Assembly: GCA_012934845.2 (NCBI GenBank)
Contig: WNNJ02000732.1
Span: forward strand, 62,001-126,000
From: Pomphorhynchus laevis
Taxonomy: Eukaryota; Acanthocephala; Palaeacanthocephala; Echinorhynchida; Pomphorhynchidae
DNA length: 64,000 nt
Reading direction: 5' to 3'
This document shows, in pieces, positions 1-12,010 of this stretch. The notes under the pieces were generated by a model. That model had not been told where the DNA came from, searched no databases, and saw only the letters and a program-made list of their open reading frames with translations. A program made the translations under genes and the position numbers. Every line of letters begins with the position of its first letter. The first letter of the stretch is position 1.

Positions 1-205
1 ACGCAAATCGTTTTTGCTTTTTCAAAGTATTAAACAAATTTCTTGGGTGCTTGTAATCATCATATGCACATAGACCATTCTTAAAATCTCTAAACACTGA
101 GTTACGAGTTTTCCAAGCAGATCGCAATTCATAATCAAACCAAGGCGTCTGCTTACGGCAACCCACATGTCTAAGAGGAGAAAATTTAACTAGTAAGGAG
201 TACAG
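1..205 (-). mobile_element. LINE (family D) EN-RT linker fragment
   Basis: Read on the minus strand, this stretch gives an open frame starting KQTPWFDYELRSAWKTRN and continuing to a lysine-rich KKQKRF. That is the usual linker between endonuclease (EN) and reverse transcriptase (RT) in Jockey/CR1-type LINE ORF2 (compare PIWFDSQIKQMIKTRDK in the element at 3.5-7.8 kb). The fragment runs off the left window edge, so the RT half would lie outside. No tail or target duplication is visible. Confidence 0.6.
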
Positions 206-447
206 AGTCTCTCGAAATTGTTACCATGCTGCGTGTACACTACGAGATTAGGGTTTAGCCACTGTACTTTCGATAACAGTAAAGAGACTGCATCCATCTA
301 TGATTTAGATATTATTTTCGAATTGCTCAAATCAAAAGATTTAATGCGAAATCCAACGAAGTGCACTCAAATACTAATAGAAAAGAATAATTTGGGATCA
401 ACATACAATATCAGTTGCAGTAGAAAAGAGAAATTTGAGAAAAGATA

Positions 448-1060
448 AATTTATTTTTAGTGGCAAATGCGTGGCAACGGCGCGCTTACAAGCTCACTAA
501 AAAATACAAAAAAATGACTGAACTGATACGAAATAATCCTGCAGGAAATTTTGAATAGTATGAACAAGGAAGTCGAGCGGATGTACGAATTGAGCAAATT
601 CCAAGAAAAGGAGAAACAACAGGAAAGGGACAGATGCGGTAATTTGTCGAATAATTTAGAGTGTAGAGAAGAAGGGAATTAGATGATCTTAAGGATAAAG
701 AAGCAGGATGAGATTCGTCGAGATATGGAATATGTAAGTATGAAGGGGAATTGCGATGCAGTACATGATGAGTCAGGAGAATTAAACGAAACTGGACACG
801 ATTAATAATTGTGGGAAGCCAGGAAAGATTGAAAATATGTTTAAATATATGGTCAAAACGGCGGAGACGTAGGAGAACGTGAGCTGCTGAGTTTACAATA
901 CGTTGGAGAGGTTGAAGAGTAGTTTTAGGAGAATTCGAGAACATGCTAATGAAATAATCGATTTGGGAAAATAAAAGGGCAAATAAAAGGAAAAGACAGG
1001 AGCGAAAATCGATCATCATACGAATACGGCGAATATCACGTAGTAGCAGGAACGAGGAGA
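448..1060 (-). mobile_element. LINE family C, 3' terminal fragment
   Basis: The minus-strand frame 1019-486 carries the RT C-terminal signature of family C: SPKTTLQPLQRIVNSAAHVL followed by LRLRRFDHI and a decayed final part. The same block, LPLQRIINTAVRVLFRLRRF, recurs in the copies near 17.5 and 26.2 kb. The terminus at about 448-500, read in reverse, matches the family 3' end: a cytosine/guanine-rich hairpin, then TTTGCCAC and an A-rich tail. This is a 5'-truncated insertion with only the thumb region and 3' UTR. Confidence 0.7.
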
Positions 1061-1094
1061 GGACTTTATCGGAAACAATTAGCTTGAGATAAAG

Positions 1095-1700
1095 ATGGTT
1101 GTCAAAGTGGAAACCGATGAATACGATATCATTAACTACAGGACTTACAACCGCCTCCTAAGAGCCTTCATTAAACTACACTTTAATATAATTATCTGCA
1201 ACACTGAGAAAAAAATCATGGGAGTATTCAAGATCTCCTTCACAAAGCCGGAGTTAGCCAAGCTTTATAATAGTTATTTTAACAGTAGTATATCAGAGTT
1301 CGACAAAGTAATATATAAACCGATTACAGCTATTGTAAAAATCATCAATATTGAACTGAATTTAAACGATAAAAACAAAACTGATTTGAACAAATTTTTT
1401 GATATAAACAATCTTCGTTTTATAGGCTCTAAGAATATGGCAACGCAACCAATAGCGTTTGCCAACAGTACTATTGATAATGGACCTCTGTTATCTAATT
1501 CATCTATCACTCATTTCTTTGGTAAATTTAACATTCAAACTATTTGGATCAAATAACTTCACGTATCTCCACTGTCAAAATTGTCACAAATGACGCACCG
1601 GGTATCTAAGTGCTCTAACTGTCAATCGTACCGTACTGTACAAATTTACAATCACATACTGATAGAACTTGTCCACGCTCTAAAACTCCAACATAAGTAA
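1095..1700 (+). mobile_element. Putative LINE ORF1 (gag-like) remnant
   Basis: A 153-codon frame (1095-1556) starts MVVKVETDEYDIINYRTYNR and includes FKISFTKPELAKLYNS. Directly after its stop, mixed frames show zinc-knuckle-like spacing: HCQNCHK, then KCSNCQ, then DRTCPRSKTP. A folded domain followed by CCHC knuckles is the usual build of Jockey/I-type ORF1 nucleic-acid-binding proteins. The assignment rests only on this pattern; the N-terminal part is not recognised and could be unrelated. Confidence 0.4.
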
Positions 1701-1759
1701 TCGCGAATAATGACATACTTTATTCTCGAGGAGATTCGAGCTTTTCAAAGAGTACTGCA

Positions 1760-2309
1760 CTTGACATTATTTTAAAGAATCAAACCTTCGCTGATCCTTA
1801 CATCTCTTCTCAAGATCCAATCAATCAATTTACGAAGAAATGAATTATTTTGTTGATAAAAGGTTGGCTAAACACACCAAGAACATGGATAATAAGGTAA
1901 ATACCCTACTATTATGTATATTTAAACCTCAACAAAATGTCAAAGTTCCAACACCTGAAACAAACAGAAGATCTGCATCTACGACTTCTGCCTATAGTAT
2001 CTGTGAACCAATGTTTCGTTTTTAAGTCTCACACAATACAGTAACTTACTATCACTGCTCTGTCCAATAATGTCAAAATAAAATCGCTTTTACAATACAG
2101 TCGGCATAACAATACCATTGATGTAGTGTGCAACACCGCTTACGATTGTTAAGTCGCTGCAGTGATACGGTCGGCACAACACTATCATTGATGTAGTGTC
2201 CATTGAGCATCTTACCAATGCACTCTGCCACAATGAGGATATCAAAACGCCCAAACCGCCAGCACAGTATCAATCCAAGCGCCATCAAATTGGCAAAAAA
2301 GGCTGGTAA
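1760..2309. other. No gene recognised; decayed repeat DNA
   Basis: No frame here resembles a known domain. A short motif (cattgatgtagtgt) occurs twice, near 2110 and 2188, inside a longer imperfect direct repeat. The stretch lies between two LINE pieces and is probably decayed ORF1 or 5' UTR sequence of the family B element that follows. Confidence 0.4.
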
Positions 2310-3180
2310 GTGGGCAAAAAGAAGGATCATGATATTCTTTTAAGCAAAACTATCATGAAAACACGTGGGATAGAAAGGCACAAACGTAATGGGAAGCAGT
2401 CAAGCTCTTTTTCACTGAACATCCTTCAGTGGAATTCGGGAGGTGCTTCTGCCCTTCGTCTACTGCCAGATCGGAATAATGGCATTATCGTTCTTCAGTA
2501 AACTAAATCGATCAGGACCCCATGACATTACACGATTTCTACCATAGCACATCGATACCCTTTATACTTCGTACATAAATCCACCCCACTCATCTTCTCT
2601 AAAGGTATTGTAACCTTAGTTAAATGTTCACTAAGATATTCATCTCTACTAAATTTATCATCTGGGCCCTGTCTTATTTATATGTAACACTATGTAAAGA
2701 CGGTAAGCAAATCAGTCGAGCCAATATCTATATTTAACCATAAGATATATCCAAGCATCGTGACCTCCTGGATAAAATAGTTGGTAGTGGTAATGACATG
2801 ATACTTGGTGACTTCGACGATAGAAATGGTTTTTGGATCAAAACTGCACTTAGCAGAGCAAATAACAAATACTTTAGTCATGTGCCACTTTTTATCACCT
2901 TTCATTGACCAACTTCCAACTCTCTCCTCGACAATCTACTTCGTTATCAGAAGTGGTTGATTAAACCCTTCTGTATTGAGCAGTCCTGTCAACAATTGTC
3001 CACTTCTAACGCTCTTCTTCGATGGCGGTTAGAAGATACCATACTGCGAAGAATATACCACTTTGATTTAATCAGAGTGGCCTTTTTCAAGCTGGCTGTC
3101 AGACTTTTTCCCGTTGTAAGTAATGCGAATTTGACCAGATTCAATTCCTACTCATCTCACAAAGCTACATGAATTTAATT
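2310..3180 (+). mobile_element. LINE family B endonuclease-domain remnant
   Basis: The block opens with FSLNILQWNSGGASALR, the start of an apurinic-type endonuclease domain. The same start, with changes, appears at about 53.68 kb. Further on, in another frame, DMILGDFDDRNGF corresponds to the GDFN catalytic motif. The final part (about 3050-3170) matches a minus-strand block at 63.64-63.83 kb whose other frame reads NQSDHFPSV, the SDH motif. Motif order and spacing fit one EN domain with several frameshifts. No RT follows; family A begins about 370 bp downstream. Confidence 0.6.
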
Positions 3181-3339
3181 GACTTAAAAAGTTTGACCTA
3201 AAAAAGTTTGAGAGATTAATATACACAATGATTAGATCAATTTTGTCTTCAACGTCCTTACGACTTGGCAAGTTGATAAAAAGTTGTTGATTAAAGTTAC
3301 TTACAATGCAAGTACGAGAGATAAAGAACGTGGTTATAT

Positions 3340-3425
3340 AACTACGATTACAACGTTTACAACCACTACGATTACAACGTTTACAACGATTACATCGATT
3401 ACAACGATTACTTCAACGATTAAAG
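3340..3425 (+). repeat. Short tandem repeat, ACGATTACA-like units
   Basis: About 85 bp of imperfect repeats alternate acgattaca and acgtttaca, with some acatcgatt variants. It lies some 200 bp before the family A 5' end. It could be the microsatellite-like 3' tail of an older LINE or part of the family A leader. Confidence 0.75.
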
Positions 3426-3609
3426 AATTTAAAATTGTCTTGATTATAATAAGTTCTTACAATTTCAAATTGAAATTTAAATCAAATTCCATTGATACCG
3501 CAATAAACGAAATCTGTTGGTCGGATCCATTATTCAATAACGAATTTTCCGTTTGAAAAATTGATGGAAATTTGAATTCCAGTACAATATCACATTATAT
3601 GACAAAAAT

Positions 3610-4737
3610 ATGACAAAGAAGACCAACAAGCAAGCGAAACACAACAATACAACAAAGTCGGTTGGGTACGCAGATAATGAAGTGGCATGTGACTCTCACG
3701 GCTGCACGATATGGACCAAAGTAAGCTTCCCCTCAGACAGTTCTCAAACAATGACGAGTCGCAATTTCTATTGTGGTTTCTGTGCAGCTCTTGCAATTGC
3801 AAATTTAAATAAGACTATTAACGATCTACGCTCACTAACCGAAGACACTGATAAACCATTACGATCAGATATCCCTTATACATGTGAAGTATTCGAGCAA
3901 GATACAATACCTTCACTAGACAATGAAATCGCCCCGATCAACATAACGGCAACATCTGATACTTCAATATTCCGGAAATCTACCCCTACTCGAGTTTGGA
4001 CACGAGGACATGCAAGATCGCGAATCGTAAAGGCAACAACCCTTGAAACTTCCTTATCTAACCTTAAATCCGATTTCCTGGATTCGTCAAATCTAGAGAA
4101 TTCCATCATTTCTCACAAGGATACACAGAAACAAACATTCCATATCACTCAGAAAACACATCCAAGGCCGGAAACAAAAACAGAAGCACCACATCACACA
4201 GCACTCCCAACTTTTTATTGTCCTCAAACAACCCATAGTCTATATAAAATGGATGGAACACTCAAACAAATGATAAATCATACCAATTCCACTGTAAACA
4301 ACACTGATAACCCCAATATACCTATTCTATCTGAGCCTAAACGACATAAACGCCGAACATTCGATCGGGATAAATGTTTCATCATTGTAAATTTAAATGA
4401 ATCACCGAGTCCAAACAGTCTCATCCGGATTAAACATGATGTTGATTCAGTAAAGCAAGTTCTTTCAACTGTTCTCCCAACAGAAATATCAGTCGAACAA
4501 AATAGACAGGTAATACACCTCTTTCGCATTGGGAAGAAACAAGATGGTACCAAACCAAGGCTTTTGAAAGTTGTTGTTGATAGCCCCGAGACTAGTAAGC
4601 AAATCATCAAGAATTCCTTTAAGTTAAGGGGCTCCAGTATCAGACTTCTACCTGACCTCAGCACTGAAGATAGAAACAGATTGAAATCTGCAAGGAAAGA
4701 GCTTCAACAAAGAATTCAAAACGGTGAAAAAATCTAA
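3610..4737 (+). CDS. LINE A ORF1 protein, PHD-like zinc finger
   Basis: An uninterrupted 375-residue ORF1. Residues about 27-60 form a zinc-binding module with CDSHGCTIW and then FYCGFC, the cysteine spacing of PHD-like fingers in CR1-clade ORF1 proteins. The middle (about 65-240) is Ser/Thr-rich and looks disordered. The C-terminal 125 residues contain FIIVNLNES, LFRIGKK, KPRLLKVVVDSP and SIRLLPDLSTEDRNRLKSAR, an RRM-like or transposase-22-like RNA-binding region. Known ORF1 proteins coat LINE RNA and act as chaperones. The start ATG follows an AT-rich leader. ORF2 opens 14 bases before this stop, so re-initiation or another overlap mechanism is likely. The same finger opens ORF1 of family C at 22766. 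Confidence 0.85.
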   Translation: MTKKTNKQAKHNNTTKSVGYADNEVACDSHGCTIWTKVSFPSDSSQTMTSRNFYCGFCAALAIANLNKTINDLRSLTEDTDKPLRSDIPYTCEVFEQDTIPSLDNEIAPINITATSDTSIFRKSTPTRVWTRGHARSRIVKATTLETSLSNLKSDFLDSSNLENSIISHKDTQKQTFHITQKTHPRPETKTEAPHHTALPTFYCPQTTHSLYKMDGTLKQMINHTNSTVNNTDNPNIPILSEPKRHKRRTFDRDKCFIIVNLNESPSPNSLIRIKHDVDSVKQVLSTVLPTEISVEQNRQVIHLFRIGKKQDGTKPRLLKVVVDSPETSKQIIKNSFKLRGSSIRLLPDLSTEDRNRLKSARKELQQRIQNGEKI

Positions 4738-7680
4738 TTGTGAAAAATTTTCAAGTTGTGCGGCGAAGGGTAAATACGCGATTCAGCCTCGGAATCCGTC
4801 TAACCGTTCCATCGACACTCTCCGCCGCACAGATTCGTGCATCCACCACGTAAACATCAATCCAATTTCAACACCAACAGCGACACCACACCACTGCCGT
4901 TACTCTCAAAATAATATTTCCATCATGTACTCTAACTGTTTAAGCATGTACAACAAATTTGACGAAATATTGTGTCTCGTTAATTCAATGAACACAAACA
5001 TCATAGCATTGAGCGAAACCTGGCTTAACAACGATATATCTGATAATGAAATCTCAATCCCAGGCTACTTTGTTATACGATCGGATCGAACCGCCTCAAA
5101 AGGAGGTGGAGTTATATTATACGTCAAGCAACCGTTAACCATCATCGAGCACATCATTGTATCAGATGATTCATACAACGAATATCTGTGGGCAACAGTA
5201 TCTTCTCCTGATAGACAGAAACTAAAAATCGGTTTATTTTACCGATCTCCGCGCTCCGCAACTGAAAAGATTGGCATCTCTTTACGACATCACCTAACAA
5301 GCTTATCACCGATCATTATCCTAGGAGACTTCAATATGCCTCATGTCAATTGGGACCTATATACTTCGACACATGGTTGTGATGTTGAATCATCCAATCT
5401 CCTTGATACGTTCAACGATCTCAATCTAACCCAGCATATTCACGAACCCACTAGAAGGAGGAAGCAATCATCTGCCATTTTAGACCTCTGCTTATCACGA
5501 GGGGAACCCACAATTGATGAAATCTCTCTCAGCCCCCTATTGGCCACAGTGATCATTGTGTCATTAGGCTGGCGCTTTCTGTCAGTCTCTTTAAAACAGC
5601 CCCCTCGGCAAAACCCGAATTGAATCCCTTCAAAGCGAATTTCGCAAGTATGACGCAAGCTATTCGAAACATTCAATGGCCTAATCCATATGAAATTGGC
5701 ATAGATCAGTGCTGGGAAAATTTCAAATCTACTTTGATCAATGCTCTAAATTACTTCTCCCCTTTAAAACGTCAGCGCACATCCCACAAAACTCCCATTT
5801 GGTTTGACTCGCAGATTAAACAAATGATTAAGACAAGAGACAAAATTTACAAAAAATTCAAAGAACAGAATTGTTCTTGGACCGATTACAAGGAATTACG
5901 AAATCAAGTTACGGCACTCAAACGTCAGAAACGCAGGTGCTTCGTTTCCAATCTTTGTCGATCATCAAAAAGATATCCCAGTAAATTGTTCAAACATATC
6001 AGCTCATTAAAATCAACTACGTCTGAGATTAACTCTATATTTATGGAAACCGGTGAGCTCACATCTGATGACAAAGCAATTGCCAATATTTTCCTAGATC
6101 AATTCACGCTAGAGAGTCCTACCTGTCAGTATTGCCCCAGATTCTCCACTGCTCAATATCCGTGTTACGAATTTACTCCATTTGATAAATTTGAGGTTCT
6201 TAACGAACTTCTAAAGCTACCACGATCAATTGCGGCAGGACCAGACAATATTCCTCCAATTCTTCTTCGGGAACTTGCACCAGTAATATATGAACCTTTA
6301 CACACCATATTCGATTTCTCCTTGTCAACAGGCTGTATACCATCAGATTGGAAATGTTCTATAATCCGACCTCTCTACAAAAAAGGCGACCGTAATCTAG
6401 CAAGCAACTATCGGCCCATAAGCCTTACCTGCGTTGCTTGTAAAGTGCTAGAGAAACTGCTTTTTAAACGAATCATCGGGCACCTAGAAGATAACCAAGT
6501 ACTCTGCGACAACCAGCATGGTTTCCGCCCAGGAAGATCTACTGTCACAAACCTCATACTTGCGAGGAGTGATTGGACCAGATATGCCGAGGCTGGAGTT
6601 AGTGTTGATGTTTTGTTTTTCGACCTCAGCAAAGCATTTGATCGGATATACTATGATGTCCTCCTTATTACGCTGGAACAGTACGGCATCAGAGGAACCC
6701 TCCTTAATTGGATTAACTCCTTCCTTAGAAATCGGAAGATTACTGTATTGGCTAATAAACAAATGTCAAAAACAAGAAATCCTGGACGCGGTGTTCCTCA
6801 GGGATCGGTACTCAGTCCATTGCTCTTCATTATTTACATCAACGAGCTTACTACAGCTATTTCGAGTCCATGTGGTTTATATGCCGACGACTTGAAAATT
6901 TGGCGACCAATAATCGATAGCCGAGATCCAATGATACTCCAGAGAGACATTGATAATATTAAGGTATGGTGTAATCAACGGGGACTGGTATTAAACCCCG
7001 ATAAGTCAAAACATATGCGCATCGGACATCTACACATCAATTCATCATATACCATTGACGGAAGAGAAATTGAAACAGTTCTCCAATTTCAAGACCTTGG
7101 AGTGATCGTAAATAGAAGCTTATCGACCATCCCACATACCAGTCACACAGTTGCTAAATGCCGTCGAATTTTAGGACTTATTAGAAGGACCATTGGCCAG
7201 CTTGACGCATCCAGTTTTAAGTTAATTTACAATGCTTATGTCTTATCTTTAATGAGATACGCTTCACCTGCCTGTCACCCTCAAACTACGACAGAGATGA
7301 ACCTGTACGAATCCATATTACGCAAGGCCACACATCTTGTACCCAGCCAACGCAAGCTCTCATTCATTTTTCGACTTCACGCACTTGGTGTGACCACAGT
7401 GAAGAAATCTTTAAAGTCATCTGATTTAATGTTTGTGTGGACAGCGCTTAATGTTCAAAAAGGGCAGAGGGAACATGTTTGTCGCAAACTGTTCGAACTT
7501 CGAAATTCAAACAGATTGAGGGGACATCACCTCACGTTAAAGACCCACATTCGTCCACGAAGAAGATTTAACACAATTGTCAACCGAACGTGGAAAAGCT
7601 GGAATAAGCTACCAAGTCAAGTGGTTTCGGCCTCCAGTATTTTGTCCTTCAAGAGAAATCTGAAGAATGTACTAACTTAA
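4724..7680 (+). pseudogene. LINE A ORF2, endonuclease-reverse transcriptase, one frameshift
   Basis: Two frames cover ORF2: EN in 4724-5540 and the SDH motif plus RT from about 5542 to 7680. The frame changes by one base between 5537 and 5542, just before GHSDHCVI, and this is the only break seen. EN motifs are ALSETWL, LGDFNMPHVNW and SDH. The RT has AAGPDNIPPILL, YRPISLT, QHGFRPGRST, FFDLSKAFDR, GVPQGSVLSPLLF, YADDLKIW and a thumb ending SFKRNLKNVLT. Such proteins nick the target and copy the LINE RNA at the nick. The first codon of the annotated frame is GTG overlapping ORF1; the first clear ATG within EN is at about 4925. Confidence 0.9.
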
Positions 7681-7979
7681 AACAATCGGATTTTCATTGA
7701 TATTTTTTTTAACCCTGTACCCAGCCTGTACGAGTTCTACGCTCTTTTGCTGCTGTTGTATTTAATAATAATAAAGGTTGCATTTTCAATCCCACTCCGA
7801 CAAAACTCAATGTCTTTGATAAAATGCTACTTCCCGATCTTTCCGACTCATTCAGACATGTTCTCTTGAAATAATATTAAAGTTCTCGTTACAGACTTCA
7901 ACTGAGTAGAAATATGACCTGAATTGCCCGTTTTAAACTTGCATAGTCTTTCTTCAGGAAGATTTTCAAGAGAGAAATT

Positions 7980-9536
7980 TGTCAGTTAAAAGCAGAGTAC
8001 ATCGAGGTGGATTGGTGCCTTAGGACTAGACAGATTTTTAGACGAGTCGATTTCCCTACATAATTACGGAGTCAATCCCATTCCTCAACCAATCCCTTAT
8101 TGATGTAGTTTCAGGAGTAGGGATTTATATATGACGGATATCCAACACTCCTGAAATCTTTCACAGTCTCTCCAAATTCCATTTGTCAATCTCAGCTCGT
8201 ATCTGTCAGCTTATGACATACAGTCAGATAAAAGAGATCACCATAACAATGATGTTAGTCTCATCGTCTGATATCGCTGGAATTAACATCGCATGACGAA
8301 TATTTTTATTCGAGAAATTTGCTGTGGCATGTCCTAAAGATCAGCCGCCCATATTAATTCTAAACTCCTTAATCTCAATTTATAAAAAACGCTTGCTCAT
8401 AAAATCGGCGATTATTTGGTTAATCGAAATTTGATCCCACTAAGCTTTTATTATACAAAAGCTTAGTGAACGCTCAGTACATACAGCAGTAAATGATTTG
8501 AATGTTTTGTCATGGAAATACTAATCAGTTATCAGTAACTGTTTTTCTTTAGTGCACCTCGACAACCTGGACTCTCCGGCTGCTTTTGACCGTATTTCCA
8601 TTCGCTTTGTTATCTCTTCTCTAAGTTCCCTCGGGCTGCATGAAAGAATTGTCAACAGGGTGGAAATACTATTTTCCTTTGATTGAAATAAGCTACCTTG
8701 ACTTTTCAACTGCATTTGATCGTATTTCCATTCAATTTGTTATCTCTTCTCTTAGGTCCCTCGGGTTGCCCGGTAGAGTTGTCAACAGGGTGGAAATACT
8801 GTTGAATACTAAGCGTTTATATCATGACGATGACCCTCTTGCGCAACAGGTCTCATAAATTTCTTGTATTTCTCAATGTTTCCTTATATCTCTTGTCCTG
8901 CACTTAGCCACCTTTATGATTAAACTACTAATTGCGATCAACATATCGTGGTATATGATGAAACCAGCATTATGTTTTCAGGACGCAGGTGTAAGGATGT
9001 TGTCTCTAATATCAGCAAATTCTTTTTAAGATTAAAATCCAGTTAACCACATCCAACATTATCATTAATCCTTCTAAAGCGCGGGTAGTTTTTAATGGTA
9101 GTCCCGCAACAAGAAAAAGTTAAAGAGACTGACAATCTCAGCATTATTTTTCGTTATGACTAATCAACATATCCCTTCCTTCACATATCATGTGAAATAC
9201 CTGGGTTTAACCATCACGGTAAACTGGCCTTCTGGATATGACCTGAATAGATTTAAGAGTGTCCTGAAGAGAGTAAGGGGCGTACTAACACAACCTAGCG
9301 TCTAGCATTAAGAGATAAAGTTCAAGTGCCCCATTTGGTGCACCTGGGCTATCTTAGGACTTGTCTTTTTTCCAAAGGACGTCCCCCTGAACAAAGACTA
9401 AAATTTTTTAAGCACCATATATCCAGACTACCGACCATCGTGCGCCACAATTGGAACATAAGGTGTTGCAGACTTTATGCGGCTTAATCCCAAGGTGACA
9501 AAATTGCCTGTGGGGCATGATCCAGTCAATGATTAG
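7980..9536 (+). mobile_element. LINE family B, decayed RT-region copy
   Basis: DNA-level similarity to the copies at 9.5 and 57.6 kb is visible, for example the shared ccaatccctt and ggagtagggattta blocks near 8090-8125 and 57900-57930. Short frames give STAFDRISIQFVISSLRSLG (RT motif A) at 8700-8760 and, near 9190, the thumb motif HHVKYLGLTI. A segment around 8560-8640 and 8700-8780 is duplicated: both contain motif A with cgtatttccattc. Many stops and indels mark this as old. Confidence 0.65.
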
Positions 9537-10760
9537 GGAGCTGTATATATGGAAGAGAAGTCGCCATCACTATGCTATTAGACTCACCATCCGATGTAGT
9601 CGACATCACTATTAGCCGTAGAATATTTTTAGCCAAGAAAAATGCTATTTCATGTCCTAAAGATCTGCGCCCTATTTCATACAAAACTCCCTCATCTCCA
9701 TCTATGAAAAAGCGCTTGCGCGTAGAAATTCCAGACCATCTAAGTACGAGTAATTTAATCCCACCAAGTTTCCATTGGTTTGTCAAAGGTCGCATAGTCT
9801 ATTCAGCAGTAGGTGAAGTGCATCGGTTTTGTCAAGATAAGAGTTATCAGCTCGTTGTAGCTATTTTTCTTAATTTTTTCGCTGCATTTGACCGTATTTA
9901 TATTCCTTATGTTATCTCTTCTCTTAGTCCCTCGGGTTGTCTGCGAGAATTGTTAACAGGGTAAAGATATTGCTGTTTATCAAGCGAATAGTTTATGAAA
10001 ACGACCCTGATGCTCGTCAGTTCTACCCTATTACAGGTGTGCATCAAGGTTCCCCACTTTCTCCTATCTTATATCTTGCTGCTTATATCGTATCTTTAAG
10101 AAATTAAAACGCGATCAACATCTAGTAGTATACGCTGATGATACCATAGTCCTGTTCTATGGGCGCAGGTGTATGGATGTAGTCTCGGGCATCAGTCGTT
10201 TCTTTTTAAGATTAAAAATACAATTATCCACGTCCAATCTTATTCTCAACTCATCTAAATCGCATGTGGTTGTAAGGAGACTAGCAATCTCGACTCTTTC
10301 TTCCATATTCAACAATCAACCACTCCCTACCTTTACACATCGAGTAAAATACCTGGGGGTGTAGCATTACGGTCAAATGTCGACCAAACCAGACTTGATT
10401 AAATTCAAAAGTGTAATGAAAGCTAGATAAGCCCTAAAACCGGCCCAGCATATGCCAATAGATAAGAAAGCTCAGATGCGCCTCTGGGATACCTGGGCAA
10501 TATTGGGATTAGTCTTATTTTCTAGAGGATGTTTCCAAGAGCCAAGACCAAGATTTCTTAAGCTCATCGTCTTGCGATTATCTACTATAGTACGCCTCGA
10601 CTGGACCATGGGTGTGTGAGAGACGCTGGGTGGCTCAGAATGAAAACTGTGCGAGGTGTAAGCTGGAGGGACCTGATCCTCTTTGTCCACCACTATGAGA
10701 AGACGAACCAAGTTTGTTTAGACGATAACTTCCTGACTTATTTTGTACCCTTATTTAGCC
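9537..10760 (+). mobile_element. LINE family B, second RT-region copy
   Basis: Frame 9572-9964 covers RT motifs before and at A (FAAFDRIYIPYVISSLSPSG). It is followed in shifted frames by VHQGSPLSPIL (motif B), YADDT (catalytic pair, about 10130-10145) and HRVKYLGV (motif D/E, about 10340). The copy starts abruptly after the previous family B fragment in the same orientation, so the two may be a tandem pair or one rearranged element. Several frameshifts separate the motifs. Confidence 0.7.
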
Positions 10761-11019
10761 ATAATTTTGTCGTTATCCCTATTTAACCAATGCAAGTTTT
10801 GTATTTAAGAAAATTGTTTCTTCTATTTCTTTTTATTAAAACGAAGTATACACTTGTATTGTATGAATTGTGTTTTTATTCATTACAATTTTTAAAGCAT
10901 AAACAAAAAATTGATAGAGAATATGCGATGACAGAAGATAACCGTAAATTATACATTCAGCAAATATTCTCAAACCTAAAAAACAAAAATTTTAGTACGG
11001 ATAAAGCCTAAAACTGGAC

Positions 11020-11190
11020 GCTAAAACCTCAGTACAGATAAAACATCAAACCTGCAGTTAGGTTTGACTGAACCTGACAAAAACCACAAATCTACAGTCA
11101 GTTTTGACCCGACCTGACTAAATCTCAAACCTGCAGTCAGTTAAACGATTAAAACCTCAAATATGCAGTCAGCTAAAACCTCAGTACGTA
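11020..11190 (+). repeat. Imperfect tandem repeats with aaacctgcagtcag units
   Basis: Four to five direct repeats of about 35-45 bp share the core aaacctgcagtcagtt followed by a gac-rich part. They start near 11020 and run into the Gypsy remnant that begins at about 11160. Nothing coding is seen. Confidence 0.7.
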
Positions 11191-12010
11191 CAAGTATCAA
11201 TAACTTGGTTAAGGCGACTAGAATATTTGAACATTTTTCTATTGAATTTAAGTGTCCTCTCCCATCGCGACCAAAGAATATATATCTACTGCTCATAATT
11301 TACAAGTATTATTCCCGTTTCACGATTGCATTCCAATGCTTTGATGTCTTTCACTACTATACAAAGGAAGTTGGAAGATATATTTTTAGCGTTCGGATTA
11401 CCCGGATACATACACTTCGACAAGCGCTTCAATTACATATAGAGAACTTCGACAATATTTAAATGACTTAGAGATATACATAAACCATACTGGGAATTGA
11501 CACTGCGAGAGGTACAACTGGATAACATGGAAAACAAGTGTCTTGGATTTGAAATCTAAATCAACAATTTACTGGAAGAATTCACTACCAAATGCTCTGC
11601 ATAGTATATGATCGCTTATATGCACCGCTACTAATTCGACACCTCGGCTCTAATTCAACACTACCGCTACTAATTCGACACACCATAGAACGAATGCTCT
11701 CATTTGCTAGACGAACATTCAAATATAACTCTTTCCCCGATTGGTTGGAGAACAATAATCGGGTTTTGGTGAGGCAACATGACCAACAATCAAAGAGCGA
11801 GGATCGAGTAAAACTAGCCACTCTGGCAGATTTTAGTACAGTCAGCAATGATGGTCACCAAAATGTCTTATCGTTAACCGATCAAGCTCCACGCACGATT
11901 TTTGATTCTCTTTTAACCGAAATATATGTGAACAGGAGGTCTTGTACAGAGAGCCTTGTTTTCCAACATCAGTACAGTCACAATGTCAAACATTTGAAAG
12001 AAAAATAATT
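11160..12010 (+). mobile_element. Fossil Ty3/Gypsy element, integrase and C-terminal part
   Basis: An old, broken LTR-retrotransposon remnant. The first part (11190-11350) resembles the start of an integrase core, with KATRIFEHFSIEFKCPLPS corresponding to KATKPFKRLNIDYKGPIPS in the fragment at 33.9 kb. The second part (about 11690-11830) carries FARRTFKYNSFPDWL and looks like the chromatin-end part that follows integrase in the same family. No LTRs, protease, RT or envelope are visible. It has several breaks and much of the core is missing. Confidence 0.65.

Larger units (their letters stand above)
3540..7775 (+). mobile_element. Near-complete LINE, family A (CR1/L2-like)
   Basis: A whole-looking non-LTR retrotransposon. 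It has a short leader, an intact ORF1 (3610-4737), an overlapping ORF2 (EN plus RT, 4724-7680) and a short 3' UTR ending in taataataataaagg at about 7775. ORF1 with a PHD-like zinc finger and an EN starting near IMYSNCLSMYNKFDEI fit the CR1/L2 side of LINEs; that clade name is inference. The 5' boundary is a guess based on AT-rich sequence before the ORF1 start, and no target duplication was identified. Only one frameshift is seen in the coding part, so it is among the youngest copies here. Confidence 0.85.
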
